Shown: in pieces, positions 1 through 5,726 of the stretch | How the letters are laid out: each line of letters starts with the position of its first letter | Numbering within the stretch: position 1 is the first letter of the stretch | DNA from: an uncultured Lachnospiraceae bacterium | GTDB taxonomy: Bacteria; Bacillota; Clostridia; Lachnospirales; Lachnospiraceae | NCBI GenBank assembly: GCA_910587045.1 | Contig: CAJULG010000026.1 | Span: 1 to 9,500 of the forward strand | DNA: 9,500 nt | Direction: 5' to 3' | Translations under genes and position numbers: made by a program | Notes under the pieces: generated by a model | Told to the model about the DNA's origin: nothing | The model's input: the letters and a program-made list of their open reading frames with translations, nothing else | Databases searched by the model: none

Positions 1-565
1 TCGCTATGCCTTTTAGTTCGATATTGCTATATAAGATACATTGCAGACTTTCAAATACGCCCCAAAACAGAGATAACCCTAATCCAAATTTGAAGCTGAG
101 GAACAGGTGCAAGATGTATATTATCAAATTACAAAATGCAATCCCTGCGGCGGCTCCGATCAGCGTTCCAAGCTGCACTGTATCAGCCATTCCCAAAAGA
201 TATATGCCGATCACAAACAGCAGGAACAGAAAGAATAATGCAAATACCCCTGAACCATAAAGATAAGTTAATTTTGCAAGCATATTTTTGTGTCGCTTCG
301 GTACAGCAAGCAGCGTTTGGAAGTGTGAAGCCTTTTCTTCCAGTGCAACATTCAGACCGACAATAACGCTTATCAACAATGGAAAAAACGTTGTCGTAAT
401 TTCTAATATGATTTTGAGCTTTTTACTATCTGCTGTGCTTCCATACTGGAAATAGTAAACAAGAAATAACAATGCCCCGATAACAGGTACACAAAAATGA
501 ATAGGCCAAAACGGTGTATGCTTTGTTTTTTCCTGTTCAGAACGAACCGCATAAATAAAACCCAT
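1..565 (-). CDS. Lantibiotic immunity ABC transporter permease, LanG/MutG family (partial, C-terminus outside window)
   Basis: This is the second membrane subunit of a LanFEG-type transporter that expels lantibiotics or similar cationic peptides from the cytoplasmic membrane. The frame is open to the left edge, giving 188 residues of an expected ~240-250. Hydrophobic segments lie at about residues 18-38, 55-75, 105-130, 138-160 and 165-180. The conserved block HFQTLLAVPKRHKNMLAKL lies between membrane segments 2 and 3 and resembles the 'ShFqn-llA-p-r' region of LanE/LanG permeases. The in-frame ATG at 571 abuts the upstream stop codon, but GGAGG at 575-579 is only 3 nt from it and 9 nt from the ATG at 565, so I prefer 565 (protein begins MGFIYAVRSE). 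It is translationally linked to the LanE gene. The subfamily call rests on the gene order F-E-G and overall pattern; the family is fairly sure, the transported peptide is unknown. Confidence 0.85.
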   Translation of the reverse strand, partial: MGFIYAVRSEQEKTKHTPFWPIHFCVPVIGALLFLVYYFQYGSTADSKKLKIILEITTTFFPLLISVIVGLNVALEEKASHFQTLLAVPKRHKNMLAKLTYLYGSGVFALFFLFLLFVIGIYLLGMADTVQLGTLIGAAAGIAFCNLIIYILHLFLSFKFGLGLSLFWGVFESLQCILYSNIELKGIA

Positions 566-571
566 TTCCAT

Positions 572-1297
572 CTACCTCCCTTTGGAAAAATCCTTTGCGT
601 CGACATAGGACAAAATAAGGAACAAGAGTATTGACAACGAAATGGAAATCATAATGGCTATAGAAAATCCACAATTCCCCGCATAAGTTCCGTTTATTTC
701 AATTCCCATAAGCGGTTCTGCCAGTTTTGCCGCCCAACAATACGGTACAAACCACCATGCTATTGTATTTCCGAATGCAGTAGCAGTAGATAGAACAATC
801 CCAAGTATTGTATTTAACACGATCGGCACAAACATTCCCGTTTTGCGTGCTAAGTACAGGCACAAAGGGATTTGCCAGACAGACACAAGGATAATCCCGA
901 TACTTCCTGCAATGCTGTGTAAAACAGAATATACTGCCGTTGCCGGAGAAATGATATTACTGATAGAGATAAACAATGCTAAAAATATTGCCGAAACAAG
1001 CAGTTTTTCGATTAAGACAATGCCTTTGGCAAATTCAAATTTTGAAAGGTTCACAGGCATAGAAAATACCGAATAGTATTTCCCGGCGTTTTCTTCTTTT
1101 CTGTGTGACAAAGAGCACAAAATTGCGATTGCTCCCGGAAGCAGGAACGCATACCACCAGTAAAGTGTCATGTACTGATACCCCATAAATCCACCCATAA
1201 GCCACGCAAAAATAGCTGTGATTAGTGGAACAATGAAAATCAGTTTGTTCGATATTGTCCGCTTGAATTTCAAATGTTCTGATTTCAGATAGTTCAT
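572..1297 (-). CDS. Lantibiotic immunity ABC transporter permease, LanE/MutE family
   Basis: This is the first membrane subunit of the LanFEG exporter; the family protects cells from lantibiotics by pumping the peptide off the membrane. The 241 residues match the usual length of ~240-250. It opens with the short basic N-terminus MNYLKSEHLKFKRT, typical of LanE permeases, followed by about six hydrophobic segments near residues 18-35, 45-62, 93-115, 120-147, 155-180 and 207-230. The loop RKEENAGKYYSVFSMPVNLSKFEFAKG corresponds to the conserved cytoplasmic segment found before the third membrane segment in this family. A GGGAGGG ribosome binding site lies inside the end of the ATPase gene, and only 3 nt separate that gene's stop from this ATG. 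The stop is immediately adjacent to the next ATG, so the three genes form one transcription unit. No catalytic residues are expected in this subunit. Confidence 0.88.
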   Translation of the reverse strand: MNYLKSEHLKFKRTISNKLIFIVPLITAIFAWLMGGFMGYQYMTLYWWYAFLLPGAIAILCSLSHRKEENAGKYYSVFSMPVNLSKFEFAKGIVLIEKLLVSAIFLALFISISNIISPATAVYSVLHSIAGSIGIILVSVWQIPLCLYLARKTGMFVPIVLNTILGIVLSTATAFGNTIAWWFVPYCWAAKLAEPLMGIEINGTYAGNCGFSIAIMISISLSILLFLILSYVDAKDFSKGR

Positions 1298-1300
1298 GCC

Positions 1301-2002
1301 TTAACCCTCCCTGTGATTACTTTTTGCAACGTCCATAAAAAGCTGTTCCAAATTTTCGTTTGCGTTCAATTTTCCCTCATATCCAAGAACGCCACCCGCG
1401 ATAATGCCGATATGGTCAGCTATCTGCTGCACTTCTGAAAGAATGTGACTGGACAGGATAACTGTAATACCTTTAGCAGGAAAAGAACGAATAAGCTCTC
1501 TGAGTTCTTCAATCCCAATCGGGTCAAGCCCGTTGGTTGGTTCATCAAGTATGAGCAGCTTTGGGTTGTTTAGTAATGCAACCGCAATTCCAAGACGCTG
1601 TTTCATTCCAAGAGAAAACTGTCCGGCTCTTTTCTTGCCTGTTTCCGTCAGCCGGACGATTTGCAGCACTTCGCCAATCCGCTTATCTGTCAATCCTAAA
1701 ATAGTAGTCCTTACTTTCAGATTTTCATAGGCAGTTAAGTTATCATAAAGCGGCGGCATTTCAATCAATGCTCCAATATGGTTTAAGTCGCTGCGTTTCC
1801 ATGCGTGACCGTCAAATTCGATATTCCCGGAGGTCGGTTTCAAAATGCCCGTAATCATTTTGAGCGTCGTAGATTTCCCGGCACCGTTTGGTCCCAATAA
1901 TCCATAGACGGAATTTTTTTCAATGTTCAGCGATATGTTATTTACGGCTGTCTGCCCGCTGAAAGATTTGCATAGGTTTGTCGTTTTCAAAATCATACTC
2001 AT
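1301..2002 (-). CDS. Lantibiotic immunity ABC transporter ATPase, LanF/MutF (BcrA-like) family
   Basis: This is the ATP-hydrolysing subunit, 233 residues as usual for LanF. Walker A GPNGAGKST lies at 37-45, the signature FSLGMKQR at 129-136, Walker B LLILDEP at 149-155 with catalytic Glu154, the D-loop GLD at 158-160, and the switch His at 186. In place of the normal Q-loop glutamine it has Glu81 within GALIEMP. This 'E-loop' is a known hallmark of LanF immunity ATPases and separates them from general BcrA-type exporters. The frame stays open upstream to an ATG at 2065, but the start at 2002 (MSMILKTTNL) follows GGGG at about 10 nt and fits the family N-terminus, so I chose it. First gene of the F-E-G operon. 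No lantibiotic precursor, LanB/C/M modification gene or two-component regulator is visible on the sequence available. Confidence 0.92.
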   Translation of the reverse strand: MSMILKTTNLCKSFSGQTAVNNISLNIEKNSVYGLLGPNGAGKSTTLKMITGILKPTSGNIEFDGHAWKRSDLNHIGALIEMPPLYDNLTAYENLKVRTTILGLTDKRIGEVLQIVRLTETGKKRAGQFSLGMKQRLGIAVALLNNPKLLILDEPTNGLDPIGIEELRELIRSFPAKGITVILSSHILSEVQQIADHIGIIAGGVLGYEGKLNANENLEQLFMDVAKSNHREG

Positions 2003-2084
2003 ATTTTCTTCGCCCCTTTTTTGTGTTTGTAAGAAAAGGATAACTGCCATTTTTGAAGATTCCATAAAGAAAACAAAATTTTCT

Positions 2085-2170
2085 CGATTACATTTTACGA
2101 ATTATTTTGGCTAACTGATAGAACAGTGTAGACATATCCAAAAGGAAAGGTGAACAGTAAAATGTAATCG
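2085..2170. repeat. Perfect 14-bp inverted repeat with 58-bp spacer
   Basis: CGATTACATTTTAC at 2085-2098 is the exact reverse complement of GTAAAATGTAATCG at 2157-2170; pairing stops on both sides of each arm. It sits 83 bp upstream of the LanF start and just before the GC-rich fragment. A partial third copy of the core, ATTACATTT, occurs at 2521-2529. It could be paired operator sites for a regulator of the immunity operon, the ends of a tiny non-autonomous element, or debris of a larger one. No target-site duplication is obvious. I see no convincing sigma-A promoter for the LanFEG operon between 2003 and 2100. Confidence 0.7.
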
Positions 2171-2179
2171 GGTGAATAA

Positions 2180-2452
2180 CTATGGCAAAAGACCGGTGCC
2201 CAAATACGACGTCAAGGCTTTTGGGACAGCACCGCCGGGAAAGACACTAATCGGCAGCAGCTCGACGCGCTTCTCGACGGTATGAGCGATACGGACATAC
2301 GGAACATGAGAGACAAGCATTTCCCGGTATATTTCTACTGCGCTCTGTGCTGCCGCTTCTGTTCCTTTCCGTTCCGGCGGCGTAGCCGCTTCCCGCATGG
2401 TGAGAGGTTAGGGGAAAGGATAGGAATGAAATGGGTACTTGATAAATCCTGA
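2180..2452. other. GC-rich fragment of unknown origin, possibly gene debris
   Basis: Base composition changes abruptly here: bases 2221-2280 are 38/60 G+C, whereas 2461-2520 are 12/60. The plus strand has a reading frame without stops from about 2179 to 2452, but its only ATG in that frame is at 2282 and lacks a ribosome binding site. It reads FWDSTAGKDTNRQQ followed by LDALLDGMSDTDIRNMRDKH, then an odd Cys/Phe/Arg-rich tail. A second ATG at 2181 begins a different frame that stops after 23 codons, so a frameshift in a once-longer gene is possible. On the minus strand a 72-codon frame covers 2180-2398. I recognise none of these products and assign no function. The composition suggests transfer from a GC-richer source. 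The AT-rich stretch from 2453 to 2562 holds nothing I can name. Confidence 0.4.
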
Positions 2453-2562
2453 TTTTTGATTTGGATAAGTAATTTAATTAAAATCAAAAAATAATATTGA
2501 TTGAAAAATAGAGTACGGGTATTACATTTATATTATAAGAGTTTTTTATGAGGTAATGTAAT

Positions 2563-2870
2563 ATGCCAAAATGGAAAGTATATTTAGATACATCAGTTAT
2601 CAGTCATTTGCTGCAAGAAGATGTATCAGAGAATATGGCCGATACACGGAAATCATGGGAAATACTTAAGGATGGAAGATAAGATGTGTATTTGTCTACT
2701 GTTGCATTGAGAGAAATAGAAAAATGTTCGGAGCCTAAAAGGACACAACTTATTGATTACTTCAACGGGATATAGCTTACAATATTAGATATTACAGAAG
2801 ATGTTACGGGAATAGCGCAGAGATGGAGAAGAGCAAGCTACAGAAAGCACAAGTTTAAAAGCAATATAAA
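2563..2870 (+). pseudogene. PIN-domain (VapC-like) toxin pseudogene
   Basis: The start is good: GAGG at 2550-2553, 9 nt before ATG. The reading frame begins MPKWKVYLDTSVISHLLQED, matching the first strand and first acidic residue (Asp9) of PIN-domain ribonucleases, the toxin half of VapBC-type toxin-antitoxin pairs. In-frame stops interrupt it at codon 40 (TAA, 2680-2682) and codon 71 (TAG, 2773-2775). Between and after them the frame still reads like the family: DVYLSTVALREIEKCSEPKRTQLIDYF contains the second conserved acidic region, then LTILDITEDVTGIAQRW. Homology then fades at about 2830-2870, so the C-terminal acidic residues are lost and the copy is truncated against the tRNA terminator. 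No antitoxin gene is visible directly upstream. Two stops plus truncation make this non-functional unless the stops are read through. The PIN assignment rests on motif recognition only. Confidence 0.8.
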
Positions 2871-2899
2871 AGGAAACCTCATTCCCAAGGTTTCCTCTT
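2866..2899 (-). terminator. Intrinsic terminator of tRNA-Leu
   Basis: AGGAAACC at 2871-2878 pairs with GGTTTCCT at 2889-2896, with a 10-nt loop. On the minus strand the hairpin is followed by a T-rich tail (TTTTATATT). It lies 10 nt beyond the 3' end of the tRNA gene. The plus-strand side (CTCTTTC) is weaker. Confidence 0.8.
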
Positions 2900-2905
2900 T
2901 CTGAC

Positions 2906-2989
2906 TGCGGAAGATGGGACTTGAACCCACACGACATTGCTGCCACAAGATCCTTAGTCTTGCTCGTCTGCCAGTTCCGACACTTCCGC
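2906..2989 (-). tRNA. tRNA-Leu (anticodon AAG)
   Basis: This is an 84-nt class II tRNA. The acceptor stem is GCGGAAG (2983-2989) with CTTCCGC (2907-2913), and the discriminator is A at 2906. The anticodon stem CAAGA/TCTTG encloses the loop CTAAGGA, giving anticodon AAG (CUU leucine codon family). The T arm is GTGGG-TTCAAGT-CCCAT, with one G-U pair. The long variable arm GGCA-GCAA-TGTC is diagnostic for Leu, Ser or Tyr tRNAs. CCA is not encoded, so it must be added after transcription. A34 would normally be converted to inosine by the tRNA adenosine deaminase TadA to widen decoding. Confidence 0.95.
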
Positions 2990-3017
2990 TTATAATGTCA
3001 CTACAAGCAACTCATTT

Positions 3018-3046
3018 AGTATAACGAAAGAGAAACTATTTGTCAA
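3018..3046 (-). promoter_or_regulatory. Sigma-A promoter of tRNA-Leu
   Basis: On the minus strand there is a perfect -35 TTGACA (3041-3046), a 17-bp spacer and a -10 TATACT (3018-3023). Transcription would start near 3011, giving a ~20-nt 5' leader before the mature tRNA end at 2989. Near-consensus elements fit a strongly expressed tRNA gene. Confidence 0.88.
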
Positions 3047-3094
3047 TATTGTTTTGGGATAAAATAAGGAAGAACAGGTAAACAAAAAATAAAA

Positions 3095-3123
3095 TAGTGA
3101 AAGACTAAAAAACGTGGTATAAT
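3095..3123 (+). promoter_or_regulatory. Extended -10 promoter upstream of the hairpin array and DHH gene
   Basis: TGGTATAAT (3115-3123) is a perfect -10 with the TGn extension. The -35 region is weak: TAGTGA at 3095-3100 with 17-bp spacing is the best candidate. The predicted start near 3130 would give a ~295-nt leader before the ATG at 3426, carrying the whole hairpin array. A second TATAAT at 3373-3378 lacks a -35 element at proper spacing. Confidence 0.6.
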
Positions 3124-3131
3124 GAACGCAT

Positions 3132-3335
3132 AAGCGCGAACGCAGTGACGCAGAATATTGGGCGGCTGCTTGCAGCCAGACAAATGTTCAAGGAACTATG
3201 TTCGTGTAACGAACACCGAAAAACCGAAGGTTTTGAGGTGAGTGTTTATGCGGAATATGCCTTGAGGAGGGGCCCAACGAAGCTGGGATTTGACATGAGG
3301 AAGGGCCCAGCGTAGCTGGGAGGAGTCCTGATGTC
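3132..3335 (+). repeat. Array of small palindromic hairpins with a 26-nt imperfect repeat pair
   Basis: Short hairpins follow one another: GGCTG-CTTG-CAGCC (3164-3177), GTTC-AAG-GAAC (3186-3196), TGTTCG-TGTAA-CGAACA (3199-3215), AAAACC-GAA-GGTTTT (3220-3234), CCCAAC-GAA-GCTGGG with one mismatch (3273-3287) and CCCAGC-GTA-GCTGGG (3306-3320). The last is enclosed by an outer stem GACATGAGGA/TCCTGATGTC (3292-3301/3326-3335, one mismatch). The 26-nt segments at 3263-3288 and 3296-3321 differ at three positions and repeat with a 33-nt period. CGCAG is also directly repeated at 3141 and 3149. There is no credible coding frame. It may be an extragenic palindromic repeat element or a structured leader RNA of the downstream operon. 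From 3336 to 3425 I see only AT-rich sequence and the ribosome binding site. Confidence 0.7.
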
Positions 3336-3425
3336 GGATAGAATCGGAGTGTAATTGCAATTCGTAAATTACTATAATTATTAAATAACACATAGATATG
3401 AAATTTTACAAACAGGAGAAAAAAG

Positions 3426-4403
3426 ATGGATTGGGAGAAATTAGTTGATTTATTAAAAGGACACAAGGTATATATACAGACACATAATTATCCAGACCCG
3501 GATGCTATGGCAAGCGGTCTGGGGCTTCAGGTGTTTCTGCGACATCATGGTGTAGATTCCACCATGTGCTATGCGGGAACGATTGAAAAACTGAACACCA
3601 GGCGAATGCTGGAGGTGTTTGATTTTGAAATTTATAATATTGATGATATTCCGGATATGAAGCCGGAGGATTACATCATAACGGTGGATGCCCAGAAATA
3701 TAATGCAAATATTACGGATTTTATCGGTGACGAAGTAGCCTGTATTGATCATCACCCGACTTATATCGAGTGTGATTATAAGTATAAGGACATACGCATT
3801 GTGGGTGCCTGTGCAACCCTGATCGCTGAATATTTTCAAGCAAGTGGTACTGCTATTGATTCCAATACTGCAACAGCCTTGTTATATGGCCTGCGTGTGG
3901 ATACAAACAATCTGTCCAGAGGAGTGACAGAACTGGATATAGAGATGTATGGCTATTTATATCATTATGTAGATTCGGAGAAAATATCGGCAATGAACCG
4001 ATGTACAATGGAACTTGCAGACCTGCAGGCCTATGGTGCGGCAATTTCAAATATAAAGGTATTTAATAATATTGGCTTTGCAGAGATTCCGTTTGATTGC
4101 CCGGACGCACTGATCGCAATGGTTTCTGATTTTATTCTGGATCTGGATGTAGTTGAATTTGCAGTCGTTTATGCTGTGCGGGAGGATGGATTAAAATTCT
4201 CAGTTCGAAGTGAACTGGAGTCTCTGGATGCCGGCCGGATCGTTGGAATGGCTATGGAGGGTATCGGAAGTGGCGGTGGACATACCTGCATGGCAGGTGG
4301 TTTTATTCCGAGTGCCAATATTGAGAAGATGGGTCATTTGAAGCGATTTGAGATTGAACAGCGCTTTATCCGCGCCTGTGCCGTGTATCTGAAGGAAAAC
4401 TAA
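3426..4403 (+). CDS. DHH/DHHA1-family phosphoesterase (NrnA/RecJ-like)
   Basis: This is probably a cytoplasmic, Mn2+-dependent phosphoesterase acting on short oligonucleotides, pAp or cyclic-dinucleotide products; the exact substrate cannot be told from sequence. The 325 residues match the NrnA-type length. The metal-binding motifs are in order: H20 and DPDA (24-27, motif I), D88 in ITVDA (motif II), DHH (108-110, motif III) and D159 in GLRVDT (motif IV). The C-terminal DHHA1 domain carries GSGGGH (281-286) followed by a hydrophobic strand, the substrate-binding loop. All key residues are present. The start is set by AGGAG at 3414-3418, 7 nt before ATG. It is the first gene of a plus-strand cluster; the next starts 24 nt downstream, so co-transcription is likely. 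Expression may run from the promoter at 3095-3123 through the long hairpin leader. Confidence 0.92.
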   Translation: MDWEKLVDLLKGHKVYIQTHNYPDPDAMASGLGLQVFLRHHGVDSTMCYAGTIEKLNTRRMLEVFDFEIYNIDDIPDMKPEDYIITVDAQKYNANITDFIGDEVACIDHHPTYIECDYKYKDIRIVGACATLIAEYFQASGTAIDSNTATALLYGLRVDTNNLSRGVTELDIEMYGYLYHYVDSEKISAMNRCTMELADLQAYGAAISNIKVFNNIGFAEIPFDCPDALIAMVSDFILDLDVVEFAVVYAVREDGLKFSVRSELESLDAGRIVGMAMEGIGSGGGHTCMAGGFIPSANIEKMGHLKRFEIEQRFIRACAVYLKEN

Positions 4404-4427
4404 TTTTAGGAAAGAAAGTAAGCACAG

Positions 4428-5060
4428 ATGAAAAAGAATTTATGGTTAAAAATAATACTTTCGATAATAATAATGCTATCTGCTGTAACTGCTGTCATCC
4501 TGCTTCTTTTGCCCAGACGAGAGATTTATAATTATTTGTATGAACAACAGAAGTTGGAATTGCAGACACAGATATCTACTTTTGAGGCGGAATTGAATTA
4601 CGATGGGTTGATCCAGCAGATCATTGGAAATCAGAAGATAACTGGCTTATCTACCTATGATTCCGGTGAACGACTGAATCAGATTCTTATATGGATGCAG
4701 CAGATTTACCAGATTAGTAAATGGATCTGTGGAATAGGTATACTGCTGGTAGTTGCGGGCTTGCTGCTTTTGCGTAATCAGAAGTGGTATGATGTCTTAA
4801 AGCTGGGCGGAATTATAACCATGGCTCTTAGCGGATGCACCGCACTCGCTATTTTTTTGGTACGACCGTTGCGGCTGTTCATCTTGGAAAGTCAGTACGG
4901 GATGCTTTTGGGTAATGATCCGGTATTGCTGGAGATTTTTCCCAGGGATTGGGGACTTTATACCTGCGTAGCCGGATTGAGTGGTATACTGCTGATCGGA
5001 CTTTCGCTGTTGATTCTGTACTTTGTCAGCCGTAGAAGTTATAAACCGCATAAGTTTTAG
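4428..5060 (+). CDS. Integral membrane protein, DUF1461-like
   Basis: This is a 210-residue predicted membrane protein of unknown function. Hydrophobic segments lie at about residues 5-28, 99-115, 127-145 and 177-199. The ~70-residue region after the first segment is rich in Gln and Glu and would form an extracytoplasmic domain. The arrangement of one N-terminal helix, a long external loop and three further helices, plus NDPVLLEIFPRDWGL before the last helix, recalls the 'nD-Li-mfP' region of the DUF1461 (TIGR01906) family common in Clostridia. The usual FH motif of that family is not evident, so this is a divergent member at best. The ribosome binding site is weak; AGGAAAG lies about 14 nt upstream of ATG. 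It sits 24 nt after the DHH gene and ~30 nt before the next membrane protein gene. No function is assigned. Confidence 0.75.
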   Translation: MKKNLWLKIILSIIIMLSAVTAVILLLLPRREIYNYLYEQQKLELQTQISTFEAELNYDGLIQQIIGNQKITGLSTYDSGERLNQILIWMQQIYQISKWICGIGILLVVAGLLLLRNQKWYDVLKLGGIITMALSGCTALAIFLVRPLRLFILESQYGMLLGNDPVLLEIFPRDWGLYTCVAGLSGILLIGLSLLILYFVSRRSYKPHKF

Positions 5061-5091
5061 AACTGGTGGAATAGTGAAAAAGAGGTGAATG

Positions 5092-5667
5092 ATGCAGAAA
5101 GCAGGTATACGGACAGTAAATAAATGGATTCCGGGAATTGTATGGATCATATCCAGCACAGCTCTGGGAGCAGCAGCAGTTTTGTGCCTGGCAGCCTCCA
5201 GTGACAGATTGACAGAAATTGCATCGTGGATTGGTGCATCAATGCTGATTTCTGGTGGCGCTAATGTATGGTTGTATTTTTATTGTCTAAAGGATTCGAC
5301 AGAGGGAAAATGGTTATTCGCAGACGGGCTGACGGCAACCTTGCTCTCTGTTTTTCCATTGTTTAATGAGATGATTCTGCCTGCAGTGATTCCCTTCTTT
5401 TTTTGTGTATGGGATTTGTTTTCTGGAGTTTTGCGAGTCATCGAATCCACCGAAAAAAGAAGAGCGGGAAAGAATGGATGGAAATGGCCGTTTTCTATTG
5501 GTCTGATCGAACTTATTACTGGTGTGACTGCACTTCTGAAGCCAGTAGAGGAAGCGCTTACAATGCATATAGTTGTGGGACTGGTATTTTTGATTCAGGC
5601 TGTTGCATTTCTCTTTTTAGCAGTCTCGGTCTTAAAGAATCATAAGGGTGACAGGAATAGAGATTAA
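5092..5667 (+). CDS. HdeD/DUF308-like membrane protein
   Basis: The 191-residue protein has about six predicted membrane helices, near residues 12-34, 43-64, 74-90, 95-117, 131-148 and 156-180. The recurring pairs of helices separated by short turns, with motifs such as IGASMLISGGANVWL and WPFSIGLIELITGVTALL, resemble the HdeD/DUF308 family. In enterobacteria HdeD is linked to acid resistance; in Firmicutes the role is unknown. Two adjacent ATGs are possible (5089 and 5092). GAGG at 5082-5085 is 3 nt from the first and 6 nt from the second, so I place the start at 5092. It is the last gene of the DHH-led cluster, ending inside the left arm of a hairpin terminator. The C-terminus is short and basic (LKNHKGDRNRD), so it probably faces the cytoplasm. 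Confidence 0.8.
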   Translation: MQKAGIRTVNKWIPGIVWIISSTALGAAAVLCLAASSDRLTEIASWIGASMLISGGANVWLYFYCLKDSTEGKWLFADGLTATLLSVFPLFNEMILPAVIPFFFCVWDLFSGVLRVIESTEKRRAGKNGWKWPFSIGLIELITGVTALLKPVEEALTMHIVVGLVFLIQAVAFLFLAVSVLKNHKGDRNRD

Positions 5668-5715
5668 AAGAGGCTTGCCGTGTTTTTGTATAAGAAAGCG
5701 GCAAGCCTCTTTCTG
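5667..5715. terminator. Bidirectional terminator between the DHH cluster and the purine operon
   Basis: A perfect 14-bp stem, AAAGAGGCTTGCCG (5667-5680) and its complement (5699-5712), has an 18-nt loop and lies between two convergent genes. The A/T-rich stem base supplies a T run on both strands. The left arm overlaps the last base of the upstream stop codon, and the AICAR formyltransferase gene ends at 5727. Confidence 0.9.
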
Positions 5716-5726
5716 GATTCTGCTGA

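Noticed and set aside
403..606. 67-codon minus-strand open frame overlapping LanE and LanG
   Set aside because: Out-of-frame shadow of the permease genes; the true LanG frame from 565 is open to the window edge and matches the family.
2003..2065. N-terminal extension of the LanF ATPase to the ATG at 2065
   Set aside because: The extra 21 residues have no counterpart in LanF proteins, and a ribosome binding site precedes the ATG at 2002.
2180..2398. 72-codon minus-strand open frame in the GC-rich fragment as a gene
   Set aside because: No recognisable ribosome binding site or protein family, and long frames are expected in GC-rich sequence; described only as unknown fragment.
3263..3321. Possible short CRISPR array
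   Set aside because: Only two imperfect copies separated by 7 nt, with no spacer-sized intervals and no cas genes.
3355..3378. TTGCAA...TATAAT as a promoter directly before the DHH gene
   Set aside because: The spacing is 12 bp, too short for sigma-A; no better -35 at 16-18 bp.
3188..3466. Minus-strand open frame across the hairpin array with a repeated LGPSS peptide pattern
   Set aside because: The peptide repeat simply reflects the 26-nt DNA repeat read in reverse; there is no ribosome binding site and it overlaps the DHH gene start.
5089..5091. Upstream ATG as start of the HdeD-like gene
   Set aside because: Only 3 nt from the GAGG core; the adjacent ATG at 5092 has more suitable 6-nt spacing, though the difference is a single residue.
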